A stretch of 64,000 nucleotides of DNA from Flavobacteriales bacterium (GCA_023382455.1 JAHDVX010000016.1:1-64000), one strand, 5' to 3'; numbered from the stretch's first letter, positions 17,159-25,485 are shown. Program-made: numbers and translations. The notes: generated by a model from the sequence alone, not told the origin.

Positions 17159-19060
17159 ATGAGCGACGCGATCAAGCACGAGTGCGGCCTGGCCTTCATC
17201 CGCTTGCGGAAGCCGCTGGCCCACTACCAGGAGCGCCACGGCAGCGCCCTCTACGGACTTACCAAGCTGTACCTCCTGATGGAGAAGCAGCACAACCGCG
17301 GGCAGGACGGTGCCGGCGTGGCCACCATCAAGCTGGACCCGCCGCCCGGCACGGCCTTTATCGACCGCGAACGCAGCACGGCCAAGAATGCCATCCCGCT
17401 GATCTTCGGCAAGATCAACCAGGGCATCAGCACCGCCATCGCCAAGCAGCCGGAGGCCGCCACCGATGCGGAACTGCTGAAGCAGGCCGCACCCTTCATG
17501 GGCGAGGTGCTCCTGGGCCACCTGCGCTACGCCACCTTCGGCAAGGACGAGCTGGAGAACTGCCACCCGCGCCGCCGCCTCAGCAACTGGATCACCCGCA
17601 ACCTGGTGGTGGCCGGCAACTTCAACATGACCAACGTGGACGAGCTCTTCAACCTGCTCGTCAGCATCGGCCAGGTGCCCAAGGAGCGCAGCGACACCAT
17701 GACCGTGCTGGAGAAGATCGGGCACTACCTGGACATGGAGAACGAGCGCCTGCGCGCCATCCACCACCAGTTGGGCTACAGCGAGAAGCAGATCACGGCC
17801 ATCATCGAGGAGAAGCTGGACGTGAAGAGCATCCTCCAGCAGAGCGCCATCGACTTCGACGGCGGCTACGCGCTAGCCGGCCTCATCGGCCACGGCGACG
17901 CCTTCGTGCTGCGCGATCCCGCCGGCATCCGCCCGGCGTTCTGGTACGCCGATGAGGATGTGGTGGTGGCTGCCAGCGAACGCCCCGCCATCCAGACCGC
18001 CTTCCGGCTCACCACCGACCAGGTGAACGAGCTGGAGCCGGGCTGCGCCCTGATCGTGAAGAAGGACGGCAGCTACGCCGTGGAGCGCATCCTGGAGCCG
18101 CTGGCCAAGCGCGCCTGCAGCTTCGAGCGCATCTACTTCAGCCGCGGCAGCGATGCCGACGTGTACCGCGAAAGGATTGCCCTGGGCCGATCCGTGTGCC
18201 CCGCCATCCTGGAGGCCATCGACCACGACCTGGAGAACACCGTCTTCTCCTTCATCCCCAATACCGCCGAAGTGGCCGCCTACGGCATGCTGAAGGAACT
18301 GGAGGATGAGCTGGACCGCGTGAAGGAGAAACGCATCCTGGAGCTGGGCCCCAGCCCCGACCCCGCCAAACTGCGCGCCATCCTCGCCCTGCGGCCACGC
18401 CTGGAAAAGGTGGCCATCAAGGACGTGAAGATGCGCACCTTCATCACCAACGACAACGACCGCGACGACCTGGTGGCGCACGTGTACGATATCACCTACG
18501 GCACCGTGCGCGCGGGCAAGGACAACTTGGTGGTGATCGATGACAGCATCGTGCGGGGGACCACCCTGCGCCAGAGCATCCTCAAGATGCTGGATCGCCT
18601 GGAACCGAAGAAGATCGTGGTGGTGAGCAGCGCCCCCCAGATCCGCTATCCCGACGGCTACGGCATCGACATGGCCCGCATGGGCGACCTGGCCGCCTTC
18701 CAAGCCGCCATCTCCCTGCTGAAGGAGACCAAGCAGGACAACATCATCGACGATGTGTACGACCGCTGCCTGGCCATGGTGGGCAAGCCCATCACCGAGC
18801 AGGAGAACGTGGTGAAGGACATCTACCGCCCCTTTACCGCGGAGCAGATCAGCAAGCGCATCGGAGAACTGCTCACCCCGCCGGACATCCAGGCCGAGGT
18901 GCGCATCGTGTTCCAAAGCATCGAGGGCCTCCGCGCCGCCTGCCCCGACCACACCGGCGACTGGTACTTCACCGGTGACTACCCCACGCCCGGCGGCAAC
19001 CGCGTGGTGAACCGCGCCTTCATCAACTGGCGCCAAGGCAAGAAGGAGCGGGCGTATTGA
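17159..19060 (+). CDS. purF: Amidophosphoribosyltransferase, long Bacteroidota form
   Basis: Makes 5-phosphoribosylamine from PRPP and glutamine, the first step of purine synthesis. The start at 17159 gives a short propeptide ending before Cys9 (HECG), the expected N-terminal nucleophile of the class II glutaminase domain after processing. The PRPP-binding loop VIDDSIVRGTT lies near residues 460-470 in the phosphoribosyltransferase domain. At 633 residues it is longer than the classical 470-510, with an insert near 80-120 and an extended C-terminus (FTGDYPTPGGNR); longer forms occur in this phylum. A second, ordinary purF may exist elsewhere. Its last 47 bases are duplicated 2.9 kb downstream, bounding an inserted islet. 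Confidence 0.9.
   Translation: MSDAIKHECGLAFIRLRKPLAHYQERHGSALYGLTKLYLLMEKQHNRGQDGAGVATIKLDPPPGTAFIDRERSTAKNAIPLIFGKINQGISTAIAKQPEAATDAELLKQAAPFMGEVLLGHLRYATFGKDELENCHPRRRLSNWITRNLVVAGNFNMTNVDELFNLLVSIGQVPKERSDTMTVLEKIGHYLDMENERLRAIHHQLGYSEKQITAIIEEKLDVKSILQQSAIDFDGGYALAGLIGHGDAFVLRDPAGIRPAFWYADEDVVVAASERPAIQTAFRLTTDQVNELEPGCALIVKKDGSYAVERILEPLAKRACSFERIYFSRGSDADVYRERIALGRSVCPAILEAIDHDLENTVFSFIPNTAEVAAYGMLKELEDELDRVKEKRILELGPSPDPAKLRAILALRPRLEKVAIKDVKMRTFITNDNDRDDLVAHVYDITYGTVRAGKDNLVVIDDSIVRGTTLRQSILKMLDRLEPKKIVVVSSAPQIRYPDGYGIDMARMGDLAAFQAAISLLKETKQDNIIDDVYDRCLAMVGKPITEQENVVKDIYRPFTAEQISKRIGELLTPPDIQAEVRIVFQSIEGLRAACPDHTGDWYFTGDYPTPGGNRVVNRAFINWRQGKKERAY
19014..19060 (+). repeat. 47-bp direct repeat, left copy (3' end of purF)
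   Basis: The last 47 bases of purF including its TGA. They match 21932-21978 with one difference (CCAAGGC against CCAGGGC). The resemblance ends at the stop codon on one side and abruptly on the other, as at an integration site. Confidence 0.9.
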
Positions 19061-19119
19061 GGCTGGCCCTTCCGTCGATTTCCCGCATTGGCCATGCACC
19101 GTTACATGCTTGGCCTCCC

Positions 19120-20070
19120 TCACTTGTTCCGCTCGTAGAAGAAGCCGATCAGGACCTCCTGCCGGAACTGCATTTTGTAGTTGAGCAACGGGTTGTAGGC
19201 TAAGCGCGTGTCGAAGCGCAGTTGCAGGTACTTCCACAGCTTCACCACCACCATGTTGCTGAACTGCAGGTTTACGTGGTCGCGGTCCAGGCCGTTGCCG
19301 AAGAAGCGTGAATTGTTGACCCACTGCACGTGCCCGCCGAACTGCTTGTTGATGGCCGTGGCGATGGAGAAGCCGTAATTCATGAAGTAGTAGGCTTTTT
19401 TGCCTTCGATTACGTTGGCATCCGCGTATGCCGTTGATGTGAGTTCTTTGGGCGAACTACTGATTTGCACGGTGGCAAAGGCAAAGTTGATGCTGCTGCG
19501 GCCCCAAAAGGTGAATACTCCGCCATAGCCCAATTGGAGGGTGAAGGGATTGAGGAAACCGCCTACGGAGTGGTCCACTAATTTATCCTGCTCGATGTCA
19601 TACGCCGCAAAGCTGGCGGGCAGGAACTGGGTGCCGAAGGCCACGGTGTAGGAGCTGTTGAACTTGCGGCCGGTGTTGTTCCACAGCAGGTTCACCTGAA
19701 GGCGGTCCAGGCTCTTCACCCAAGTGCTGTCCACGAATTTCTGGTAGCCTAGGTCTGCCATGGCTTGATGGGAATGACTGTGCGTGGTGGCGAAGCGGTT
19801 ATGGTTGTACAGGAGGTTGCCTTGCAGGGCGAAATTCCGCAGGTCCTGCCCGTTCCAGTTGTCACTGGCGGCGTAGCTGGCGCTGAGGGAGCCATAGAGG
19901 GAGGAGGTGATGAAGGCCGAGTTTCGTACTGGGGCTATGGAGGTATCACCCTCAGTCTGCAACGTATCCAAGGCCACTACAGCATCTTCAGGCAATTGCG
20001 CAACACCGGGAGTAAGGATCGAAAAGAAAAGCGCGAGACCGGCATGCATCCGTCTCGCACTTTTCTTCAT
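19120..20070 (-). CDS. DUF3078 family protein (intact islet copy)
   Basis: The product has 316 residues from the ATG at 20070, which gives a good signal peptide (MKKSARRMHAG...GVAQ); an upstream in-frame ATG at 20106 would add 12 residues. The mature part is rich in alternating beta strands and aromatic residues (SLYGSLSASYAASDNWNG, LRFDTRLAYNPLLNYKMQFRQEVLIGFFYE), fitting an outer-membrane beta-barrel-like fold. The family is common in Bacteroidota and of unknown function. It lies 40 bases after the membrane-protein gene, probably in one transcript. A paralogue with about three quarters identical residues lies at 25566-26528 but carries two stop codons. Confidence 0.85.
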   Translation of the reverse strand: MKKSARRMHAGLALFFSILTPGVAQLPEDAVVALDTLQTEGDTSIAPVRNSAFITSSLYGSLSASYAASDNWNGQDLRNFALQGNLLYNHNRFATTHSHSHQAMADLGYQKFVDSTWVKSLDRLQVNLLWNNTGRKFNSSYTVAFGTQFLPASFAAYDIEQDKLVDHSVGGFLNPFTLQLGYGGVFTFWGRSSINFAFATVQISSSPKELTSTAYADANVIEGKKAYYFMNYGFSIATAINKQFGGHVQWVNNSRFFGNGLDRDHVNLQFSNMVVVKLWKYLQLRFDTRLAYNPLLNYKMQFRQEVLIGFFYERNK

Positions 20071-20110
20071 CGGTGTAATCCTATGGGGTACAGACACCCT
20101 GTTCAAATGT

Positions 20111-20728
20111 TCATGCGAAAAGCCAGGGCCTCGGCTTTGTTAATCGTTCGTCCTTCTTTGGATGAGCACGCAGGAGTCCCAAGATTGCCAGCGTGCTGCC
20201 GATCAGGATTATTGCCGTGTGGGGCCAGTGAGTGAACACGACGGTCCATGAGATCACCCAAAAGCGGGAAGTGTTCATCGCGTATGCAGCAATGTGATCC
20301 ATGGAACACGCCATGCTCCACATAAAGAGAAGCGCCATGATTGCCATGGAAATCCACCCGAATTTTGGCGATCGTAGTGTAGCCTCTCGCAGGAATGCAC
20401 AAATGAGTTCGATGCCCACGATGCCGAACACGACCGGTATCATCCACTCAAACGTCAGCGGGCGTTCTACGAGCACCGACGACAACAGTATGAGTACCCC
20501 CAGTAGCTTGGATCGTTTCATCTCCGACCATTCGATAACCGCAAACTGCCTCAGGGGGGAGGTCGAATCAGGAGATGGGTCGTAACCACCGCCTTTTCGA
20601 ATCCGGATGGTTTCGAGTCCAAGGAGAATGACAGCAATGGCATCCAGCACGGATGTTCCACCCGAGACCAAGACCGACACGTTTGCCATAAGGAGGAGAA
20701 CGAACCACGGTATCGAGGAAATCACCAT
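20111..20728 (-). CDS. Polytopic membrane protein of unknown function
   Basis: A 205-residue hydrophobic protein with about five or six membrane segments: near residues 5-24, 27-40, 74-88, 93-112, 124-144 and 156-182. A short basic tail (AHPKKDERLTKPRP) follows. I recognise no family. Base composition is lower in GC than the flanking housekeeping genes, which fits recent acquisition. It lies between a secreted protein gene (103 bases upstream) and DUF3078 (downstream), all on the minus strand. An immunity or partner role for the secreted protein is possible but unproven. Confidence 0.7.
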   Translation of the reverse strand: MVISSIPWFVLLLMANVSVLVSGGTSVLDAIAVILLGLETIRIRKGGGYDPSPDSTSPLRQFAVIEWSEMKRSKLLGVLILLSSVLVERPLTFEWMIPVVFGIVGIELICAFLREATLRSPKFGWISMAIMALLFMWSMACSMDHIAAYAMNTSRFWVISWTVVFTHWPHTAIILIGSTLAILGLLRAHPKKDERLTKPRPWLFA

Positions 20729-20831
20729 TTTCAGTTGGGGTTTGTCAGTGTTGCCCGTAAATGCCCGGGAGTTGCATTATTTATGGAACGCTTGGCCTGT
20801 TGGCACGATTCCAATATAGAGTCCGGAGGAC

Positions 20832-21416
20832 CTAGAAGCAGTCATTTGCCCAAAGGTCCACACACATGGATGCCATACCAAGGGCAAATCCAACCGGACC
20901 GAGGCCTATTGTGCCGCCAACGGTGGAAATTACTCCTTGAACCACTGCTCTGCTGCATTGTACGTTGCCTCCAACGCCAACATACTGGTAGTCAATGAGG
21001 CGACCATTGTTGGAGGTAAAGGTGAATTGCAGAGCACCAGTAACATCGAAGACCTTTGTTGCAAAAGTGTTTGCACTTCCCGGCACTTCCGTCACTTCAA
21101 AGACCAACGCCTTCCCCGACCCCCGCTTGGACGCATAACCGACCGATCGTGTTATGTTCGCCGTACTCGTTTGTATCATGGCAAATCCCTTGATGTCGGC
21201 ACCCTGGGTACATTCCTGAAAATCTCCTCCGGGGAGAGGTGCGAGGCGACCAAAATCCTTCGTTGACCACTTGGCCGGCAGATCGGACCTCATGAACTCT
21301 TGGTAGGCTGAAGACGAACCTGGGGAGGAAGGAACGCACGTCTTGGTGCCTTGACCATTGCTGGTCAAAGGAATAATGGCGATAGACAGCGCAGCGAGTG
21401 TGGGAATCAACTTCAT
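20832..21416 (-). CDS. Secreted cysteine-containing protein with glycine-rich C-terminus
   Basis: A 194-residue protein with a clear signal peptide (about 1-22, MKLIPTLAALSIAIIPLTSNGQ). The mature chain has five cysteines (residues 27, 68, about 155, 183 and 193), suggesting disulfides. The last 40 residues form a hydrophobic, glycine-spaced stretch (GGTIGLGPVGFALGMAS) ending in two cysteines. No known domain is recognised. The glycine-zipper-like end resembles membrane-inserting peptides in general character only. Low GC, and divergent from the XRE regulator gene. Confidence 0.7.
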   Translation of the reverse strand: MKLIPTLAALSIAIIPLTSNGQGTKTCVPSSPGSSSAYQEFMRSDLPAKWSTKDFGRLAPLPGGDFQECTQGADIKGFAMIQTSTANITRSVGYASKRGSGKALVFEVTEVPGSANTFATKVFDVTGALQFTFTSNNGRLIDYQYVGVGGNVQCSRAVVQGVISTVGGTIGLGPVGFALGMASMCVDLWANDCF

Positions 21417-21486
21417 TTATTGGGGTTTTAGCGCCCCCCTTCATTGGGTGGCACCGCAAACCTGTGTACATCCTGTGAAAAACCTC

Positions 21487-21521
21487 TCCGGAGGTTCCGG
21501 AACTTTTCCGGAAATTCCGGA
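21487..21521. promoter_or_regulatory. Phased operator array: four TCCGGA palindromes
   Basis: TCCGGA occurs at 21487, 21496, 21507 and 21516. These form two 15-base units TCCGGAnnTTCCGGA (21487-21501 and 21507-21521) exactly 20 bases apart, about two helical turns. The array abuts the -7 box of the XRE gene, so binding there would repress it and could also affect the divergent secreted-protein gene. Confidence 0.7.
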
Positions 21522-21529
21522 TAGGTTTG
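21522..21529 (+). promoter_or_regulatory. -7 box of the XRE regulator gene (TAGGTTTG)
   Basis: A perfect TAnnTTTG directly after the TCCGGA array and 17 bases before the chosen ATG. The region where a -33 element would lie is occupied by the palindromes. Confidence 0.65.
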
Positions 21530-21546
21530 GCCAAACCCCTCTATCC

Positions 21547-21915
21547 ATGGAAGACCCATTCATGATCGGAAAGAAACTCAAGTATTTACGGGAGGAACGC
21601 AAGTATACACAGGAAGGCGTGGCCATTGAACTGGGTGTGGCCTCCAGCACCTACAGCGATTACGAACGCGGCGTGATGAACGTGCCAGCAGCCGTGGTGG
21701 TGAAGGCTGCGGAGTACTACAACAAGGACCTCAGCTATTTCTACAGCCAACGCGGCCCGGTGAGCATCACGATGCACGACCAAGCCTCCAATGGCTATGT
21801 GGAGCAACAGCACGCGGTGGACAGTGGAGTCATGGAGCGGCTCGTGGCCCGCTACGAGGCCATGAACCAGCGGCTGCTCGGCCTGCTTGAGCGTTGGGGC
21901 ATGAAAGAACAATAG
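21547..21915 (+). CDS. XRE-family helix-turn-helix regulator
   Basis: The product has 122 residues from the ATG at 21547; the ATG at 21562 (MIGKKLKYL) is also possible. The Cro/CI-type HTH spans about residues 6-62 (IGKKLKYLREERKYTQEGVA, LGVASSTYSDYERG). The C-terminal half is predicted helical (VMERLVARYEAMNQRLLGLLERW) and probably dimerises. Longer in-frame starts run through the operator array and are unlikely. Placed beside the secreted-protein gene and behind a palindrome array, it is probably the local autorepressor of the islet. After its TAG stop, the same frame runs on through the duplicated purF tail. Confidence 0.88.
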   Translation: MEDPFMIGKKLKYLREERKYTQEGVAIELGVASSTYSDYERGVMNVPAAVVVKAAEYYNKDLSYFYSQRGPVSITMHDQASNGYVEQQHAVDSGVMERLVARYEAMNQRLLGLLERWGMKEQ

Positions 21916-21931
21916 GAGCCTGACCGGCCCA

Positions 21932-21978
21932 GCGCCTTCATCAACTGGCGCCAGGGCAAGAAGGAGCGGGCGTATTGA
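21932..21978 (+). repeat. 47-bp direct repeat, right copy (purF tail)
   Basis: A second copy of the last 47 bases of purF including the TGA, differing at one base, and not attached to a purF gene. It probably marks where purF ended before the islet was inserted. Confidence 0.9.
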
Positions 21979-21997
21979 CCGGGAGGATCATTGCGCT

Positions 21998-23065
21998 TCA
22001 GCGCAACGCCTCCACCAGCTGCTCCACGTCCTGTTCGTTGTTGTAGAAGTGGATGCCCAGGCGGATGCCCGCACCGCGCAGTTGGGCCTGCACGCCCGCT
22101 TGGCGCATGCGGTCCAGCCGCTGCTGGCCGCCCTCGATCATCAGGATGCCCGTGCGGTGGGCGGGTTCCCGGCCGTTGAGCACGCGCACCCCGGCGCGGT
22201 CCAGTCCCGCCACGGCCCGGTCGCAGAGCCGTTGCACCCGTTCCGCCACCGCCCCGATGCCGATATGCTCCGCACGGGCCAGTGCATCCTCCAAGCGTAC
22301 CAAGGCCATGGGATCCTGGTGGCCGACCGTGAGCGCGGGCACCACCTCTGCCCCATGCCGGTCGAGCAGGTCATCCCGCACTTCCGAGGAAAGATGCAGG
22401 AAGCCATTGCCGAAACCCGCCAAGGGCCATTTGTAACCGCTGGCCGCCAGGATGTCGATGGGCGTGCTGCGCAGGTCCACGGGCACGCTGCACCAGCTCT
22501 GCGTAATGTCCACCACGGACCAGGCGCCGTGTGCGCGGCACAGCGCGGCCAGGGCATCCAGGTCCGTGAGGAAACCGGTGGACCATTGCACGTGGCTGAT
22601 GGCCACCAACTGTGGCTTCTCCTTGGCCATGGCGGCTTCCAAGGCCTCCAAGCGGATGGTGCCGTCCGGATCGGGCTCCACCTCCACCACCCCGAACCCG
22701 TGCAGCTTGAACGGGCCGTGGAGCGTGGGATAATCGCCGCCCACCAACAGCACTTTGGGGCGATGCCGCAGCAGGGGCGCCAGCTGCATCAGCCCAACGG
22801 TGAAGCTCTGCACCAGGGCCAGGCCCGCCGCTTCGCCGCCGATGTGGGCCGCCACGGCGCTGGTGATCGCCGCCTTGCCCTGAGCGTGCCAGTAGTCGTA
22901 GCGCGCCGATCCCTGCTCCTGGAACAGGCGCATTTCCTCCGCGGCCCGTTCCGTGGTGGAGCGCGCCATCAGGCCCGTGGAGGAAGTGTCCACGTATGTT
23001 CCCCGCACCAGGCCCGGGTATTCCGCGCGAAGTACCTTCCAATCAGTTGAAGTTGCGTTGCCCAT
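21998..23065 (-). CDS. Class V aminotransferase-fold PLP enzyme
   Basis: The product has 355 residues from the ATG at 23065 (MGNATSTDW); a GACATTTG box sits 4 bases upstream, supporting this start over the longer one. It has the fold type I class V pattern: N-terminal TYVDTSSTGLM, the cofactor Asp in SVVDITQSW, and the Schiff-base lysine in AASGYKWPLAGFGNG. Relatives include cysteine desulfurase-like, kynureninase-like and isopenicillin-epimerase-like enzymes; the exact reaction cannot be assigned. It is convergent to the islet and next to the GH3-like gene on the same strand. Confidence 0.85.
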   Translation of the reverse strand: MGNATSTDWKVLRAEYPGLVRGTYVDTSSTGLMARSTTERAAEEMRLFQEQGSARYDYWHAQGKAAITSAVAAHIGGEAAGLALVQSFTVGLMQLAPLLRHRPKVLLVGGDYPTLHGPFKLHGFGVVEVEPDPDGTIRLEALEAAMAKEKPQLVAISHVQWSTGFLTDLDALAALCRAHGAWSVVDITQSWCSVPVDLRSTPIDILAASGYKWPLAGFGNGFLHLSSEVRDDLLDRHGAEVVPALTVGHQDPMALVRLEDALARAEHIGIGAVAERVQRLCDRAVAGLDRAGVRVLNGREPAHRTGILMIEGGQQRLDRMRQAGVQAQLRGAGIRLGIHFYNNEQDVEQLVEALR

Positions 23066-23095
23066 GCAACAAATGTCGGGCACACAACCGCTGCA

Positions 23096-24580
23096 CTAGG
23101 TCAACCCCTCCACGTACTTGCGGTCGTTGGCCAGGCGCGGCACCTTGCTTTGGGCGTCATTCATGCCGCGGGCCTTCATCCAAGCGGCGAAGCCTCCACG
23201 CGCCACGGGCACGATCACCAACGGGCGCAACACGCCGCCCGTGATCAGATCCTTGTAGTACACGTTGCGCTTCTGCAGCGCCTCATCGATGGCCCGTGCG
23301 AAGGCGTCCATGTCCGCGGGCGGCGCCGCGAATTCGATGTACCACTCATGGCGCGGCAACCCCTCGGGCGGTGCCAGTTGCGGCGCCACGGTGAACTCGG
23401 CCACCTCGCACGGATGCTGCTCCATGGCTTCCTTCAGCGCGCCCTCCACCTCTTCGGCGATCACGTGCTCGCCGAAAGCACTGGTGAAGTGCTTGGTGCG
23501 GCCCGTGACCACGATGCGCGGTGGAACGAGGGAAACGAACTTCACCGTGTCGCCGATCTGGTAGCCCCACAGGCCCGCGTTGGTGTGCAATACCAGCGCA
23601 TAATTCACGCCCAGCTCCACCTGACCGATGGACAGCCGGCGCGGATCGGCCTTGCCCAGGTCCTCCACGGGCACGAATTCATAGTAGATGCCATTGTCCA
23701 GCACCAGCAACAGACCCTCGCCGGGGCCTTGGTCCTGGTAGGCGATGAAGCCCTCGCTGGCGGGGAACAGTTCCACGCTGTCCACCGGTGCACCGATCAA
23801 TCCGTGCATCCGTGCGCGGTAAGGCTCGAAGTTGACGCCGCCATACACGAACAGGGAGAAGTGCGGGAACACCTCGCGAACGGTGGCCTTGCCGGTGCGG
23901 GCCAGCAGGCGCTCGAAGTACATCTCCACCCAGGGCGGAATACCGCTGATCAGGCGCAGGTCCTGGTGCATGGTCTCGCCCACGATGGCCTCCACCTTGC
24001 TTTCCCAGTCGGGGATGCTGTTGGTGGCGAAGCTGGGCAGGCGGTTCTTCAGCAGGTAGCGGGGTACATGGTTGGCCACGATGCCGCTGAGGCGGCCGCT
24101 GGGGATGGCGCCTTTGCGGTCCAGCACGGGGCTGCCCTGCAGGAAGATCATCTTGCCGTCAACAATGTCGGCCCTGCCCGTGCGGGCGATATAGGCCAGC
24201 AGGGCACGGCGCGCACTGCCGATGTGGTTGGGCAGGCTGGCCCTGGTGATGGGGATGTACTTGGCGCCGCTGGTGGTGCCGCTGGTCTTGCACAGGTACA
24301 GCGGTTTCCCCGGCCAGAGCACGTCCCGTTCACCGGCGATGATGCGTTCGATCCACGGCCGGAAACCCTCGTAGTCCTGCAGCGGCACGGCCTGCACCAG
24401 TCCCGCATGGTCATGCACCAAGGCGAGTTGATGCTGCTTGCCGAATGCACTCCGTTGCCCCTCTTGCACGAGCCGGTGGAGCACGGCCTTTTGTGTGGCC
24501 GCCGGTTCCATGGCGGCGCGCATGGCACGCGCATTGTCGCGCCGTGCCAACCATTTCGCCACCTCAGCCTTGAGGGCCAT
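23096..24580 (-). CDS. GH3-superfamily acyl-adenylate/amide synthetase-like protein
   Basis: A 494-residue protein of the GH3 family, first known as plant auxin-conjugating enzymes and common in Bacteroidota. The ATP-binding signature TSGTTSGAKYIPIT, a GGVNFEPYR-type motif, ASEGFIAYQ and a C-terminal VTGRTKHF region fit an adenylating enzyme that links an acid to an amine. The start at 24580 overlaps the preceding gene's stop as TGATG, so it is translationally coupled to the M23 peptidase gene. The bacterial substrate is unknown. Confidence 0.88.
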   Translation of the reverse strand: MALKAEVAKWLARRDNARAMRAAMEPAATQKAVLHRLVQEGQRSAFGKQHQLALVHDHAGLVQAVPLQDYEGFRPWIERIIAGERDVLWPGKPLYLCKTSGTTSGAKYIPITRASLPNHIGSARRALLAYIARTGRADIVDGKMIFLQGSPVLDRKGAIPSGRLSGIVANHVPRYLLKNRLPSFATNSIPDWESKVEAIVGETMHQDLRLISGIPPWVEMYFERLLARTGKATVREVFPHFSLFVYGGVNFEPYRARMHGLIGAPVDSVELFPASEGFIAYQDQGPGEGLLLVLDNGIYYEFVPVEDLGKADPRRLSIGQVELGVNYALVLHTNAGLWGYQIGDTVKFVSLVPPRIVVTGRTKHFTSAFGEHVIAEEVEGALKEAMEQHPCEVAEFTVAPQLAPPEGLPRHEWYIEFAAPPADMDAFARAIDEALQKRNVYYKDLITGGVLRPLVIVPVARGGFAAWMKARGMNDAQSKVPRLANDRKYVEGLT

Positions 24581-25485
24581 CACTTGAAACTGATGTAGGT
24601 CTGCGGGTCCACTGCCTGGCCGCCGGACCAAAGTTCAAAGTGCAGGTGTGGGCCGCTGGTGAGCTCCCCGCTGTTGCCCACGATGGCGATGGCCTCGCCG
24701 GCCTTCACCCGGTCGCCCACCTTGCGCAGCAGCACGGCGTTGTGCTTGTAGATGCTCACCAGTTCGGAGGCGTGCTGGACTTGGATCACATAGCCGGCAT
24801 CGCTGGTCCAGCTGGCCATGATCACCGTGCCGTCCAGGCAGGCGGCCACGGCTTCATCGGCCTTCGTCACGATGTCGATGCCATAGTGCCCCTCGTTGGC
24901 GTCGAAGGTGCTGGTGATCACCCCGCGCAGGGGCGGGAAGAAGAGCATGCCCGGAAGGCCGAGGCGGTCCAACGGGGCGCCGGGGCCGGTGGAGTGGACG
25001 CTGTAGGCCTCCTCCTTCCGGATGCGTTCACGCAAGGCGCTGTCCGCCTTCGACGGCTGCAGGTCGGCGGCCTGGGGTGCCTTTACCGTGGGCACGCTCA
25101 GGGTGATGCTGTCCGCCGGGATGTTCCCGCTGAGCACGTTGCGCAGGTTGGCGATGTAGGCATCGCGCACGGCCATGGCCTGCTCCAACGAGTCGGCCGT
25201 GACCGTGGCGCGGTAGGCGTTCAGTTTCACCCGTTGGTCCGAGTAGCCCGGGATGTACTCCTTCAACGGGGTGAGCACGATGACCGCGGCCACGAACAGG
25301 GCGTTGATGATGAACAGGCCGATGGCCAGCAGGATCACGTTCATCCGTGAGAGGCGGAAGCTGAAGCGTTCCTCGAAGGTGGATTCGCTGATCAGCGCCA
25401 CCCGGTACTTGTTGCGGAGCTTGCGCAACACCTGCTGCCGGCGCGCCTTCCGCCGCCGGCTTCGCTGTTCCCTGCTTTCGGCCAT
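24580..25485 (-). CDS. M23 (LytM-type) membrane-anchored peptidase
   Basis: The product has 301 residues from the ATG at 25485. A very basic cytoplasmic tail (1-30) is followed by one membrane segment (about 49-72), a periplasmic linker, and a C-terminal LytM domain with EGHYGIDIV and GPHLHFELW metal motifs. It probably cuts peptidoglycan cross-links or activates an amidase during growth and division. A CACCTTTG sequence a few bases upstream may be a -7 box. It is the first gene of a pair with the GH3-like gene. Confidence 0.9.
   Translation of the reverse strand: MAESREQRSRRRKARRQQVLRKLRNKYRVALISESTFEERFSFRLSRMNVILLAIGLFIINALFVAAVIVLTPLKEYIPGYSDQRVKLNAYRATVTADSLEQAMAVRDAYIANLRNVLSGNIPADSITLSVPTVKAPQAADLQPSKADSALRERIRKEEAYSVHSTGPGAPLDRLGLPGMLFFPPLRGVITSTFDANEGHYGIDIVTKADEAVAACLDGTVIMASWTSDAGYVIQVQHASELVSIYKHNAVLLRKVGDRVKAGEAIAIVGNSGELTSGPHLHFELWSGGQAVDPQTYISFK

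Larger units (their letters stand above)
19061..21931. mobile_element. Putative 2.9-kb integrated islet at the purF 3' end
   Basis: The segment lies between two copies of the purF 3' end. It holds four genes foreign to the surrounding housekeeping order (DUF3078, membrane protein, secreted protein, XRE regulator), with visibly lower GC in 20107-21540. Restoring the end of the target gene while leaving a second copy is typical of site-specific integration into gene 3' ends. No integrase, transposase or terminal inverted repeat was found, so it may be a remnant, a satellite, or the result of another rearrangement. Confidence 0.5.

Noticed and set aside
19061-21931. Prophage or insertion sequence
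   Set aside because: No integrase, transposase, structural phage gene or terminal inverted repeats were found; only the direct repeat supports mobility, so it is reported as a putative islet.
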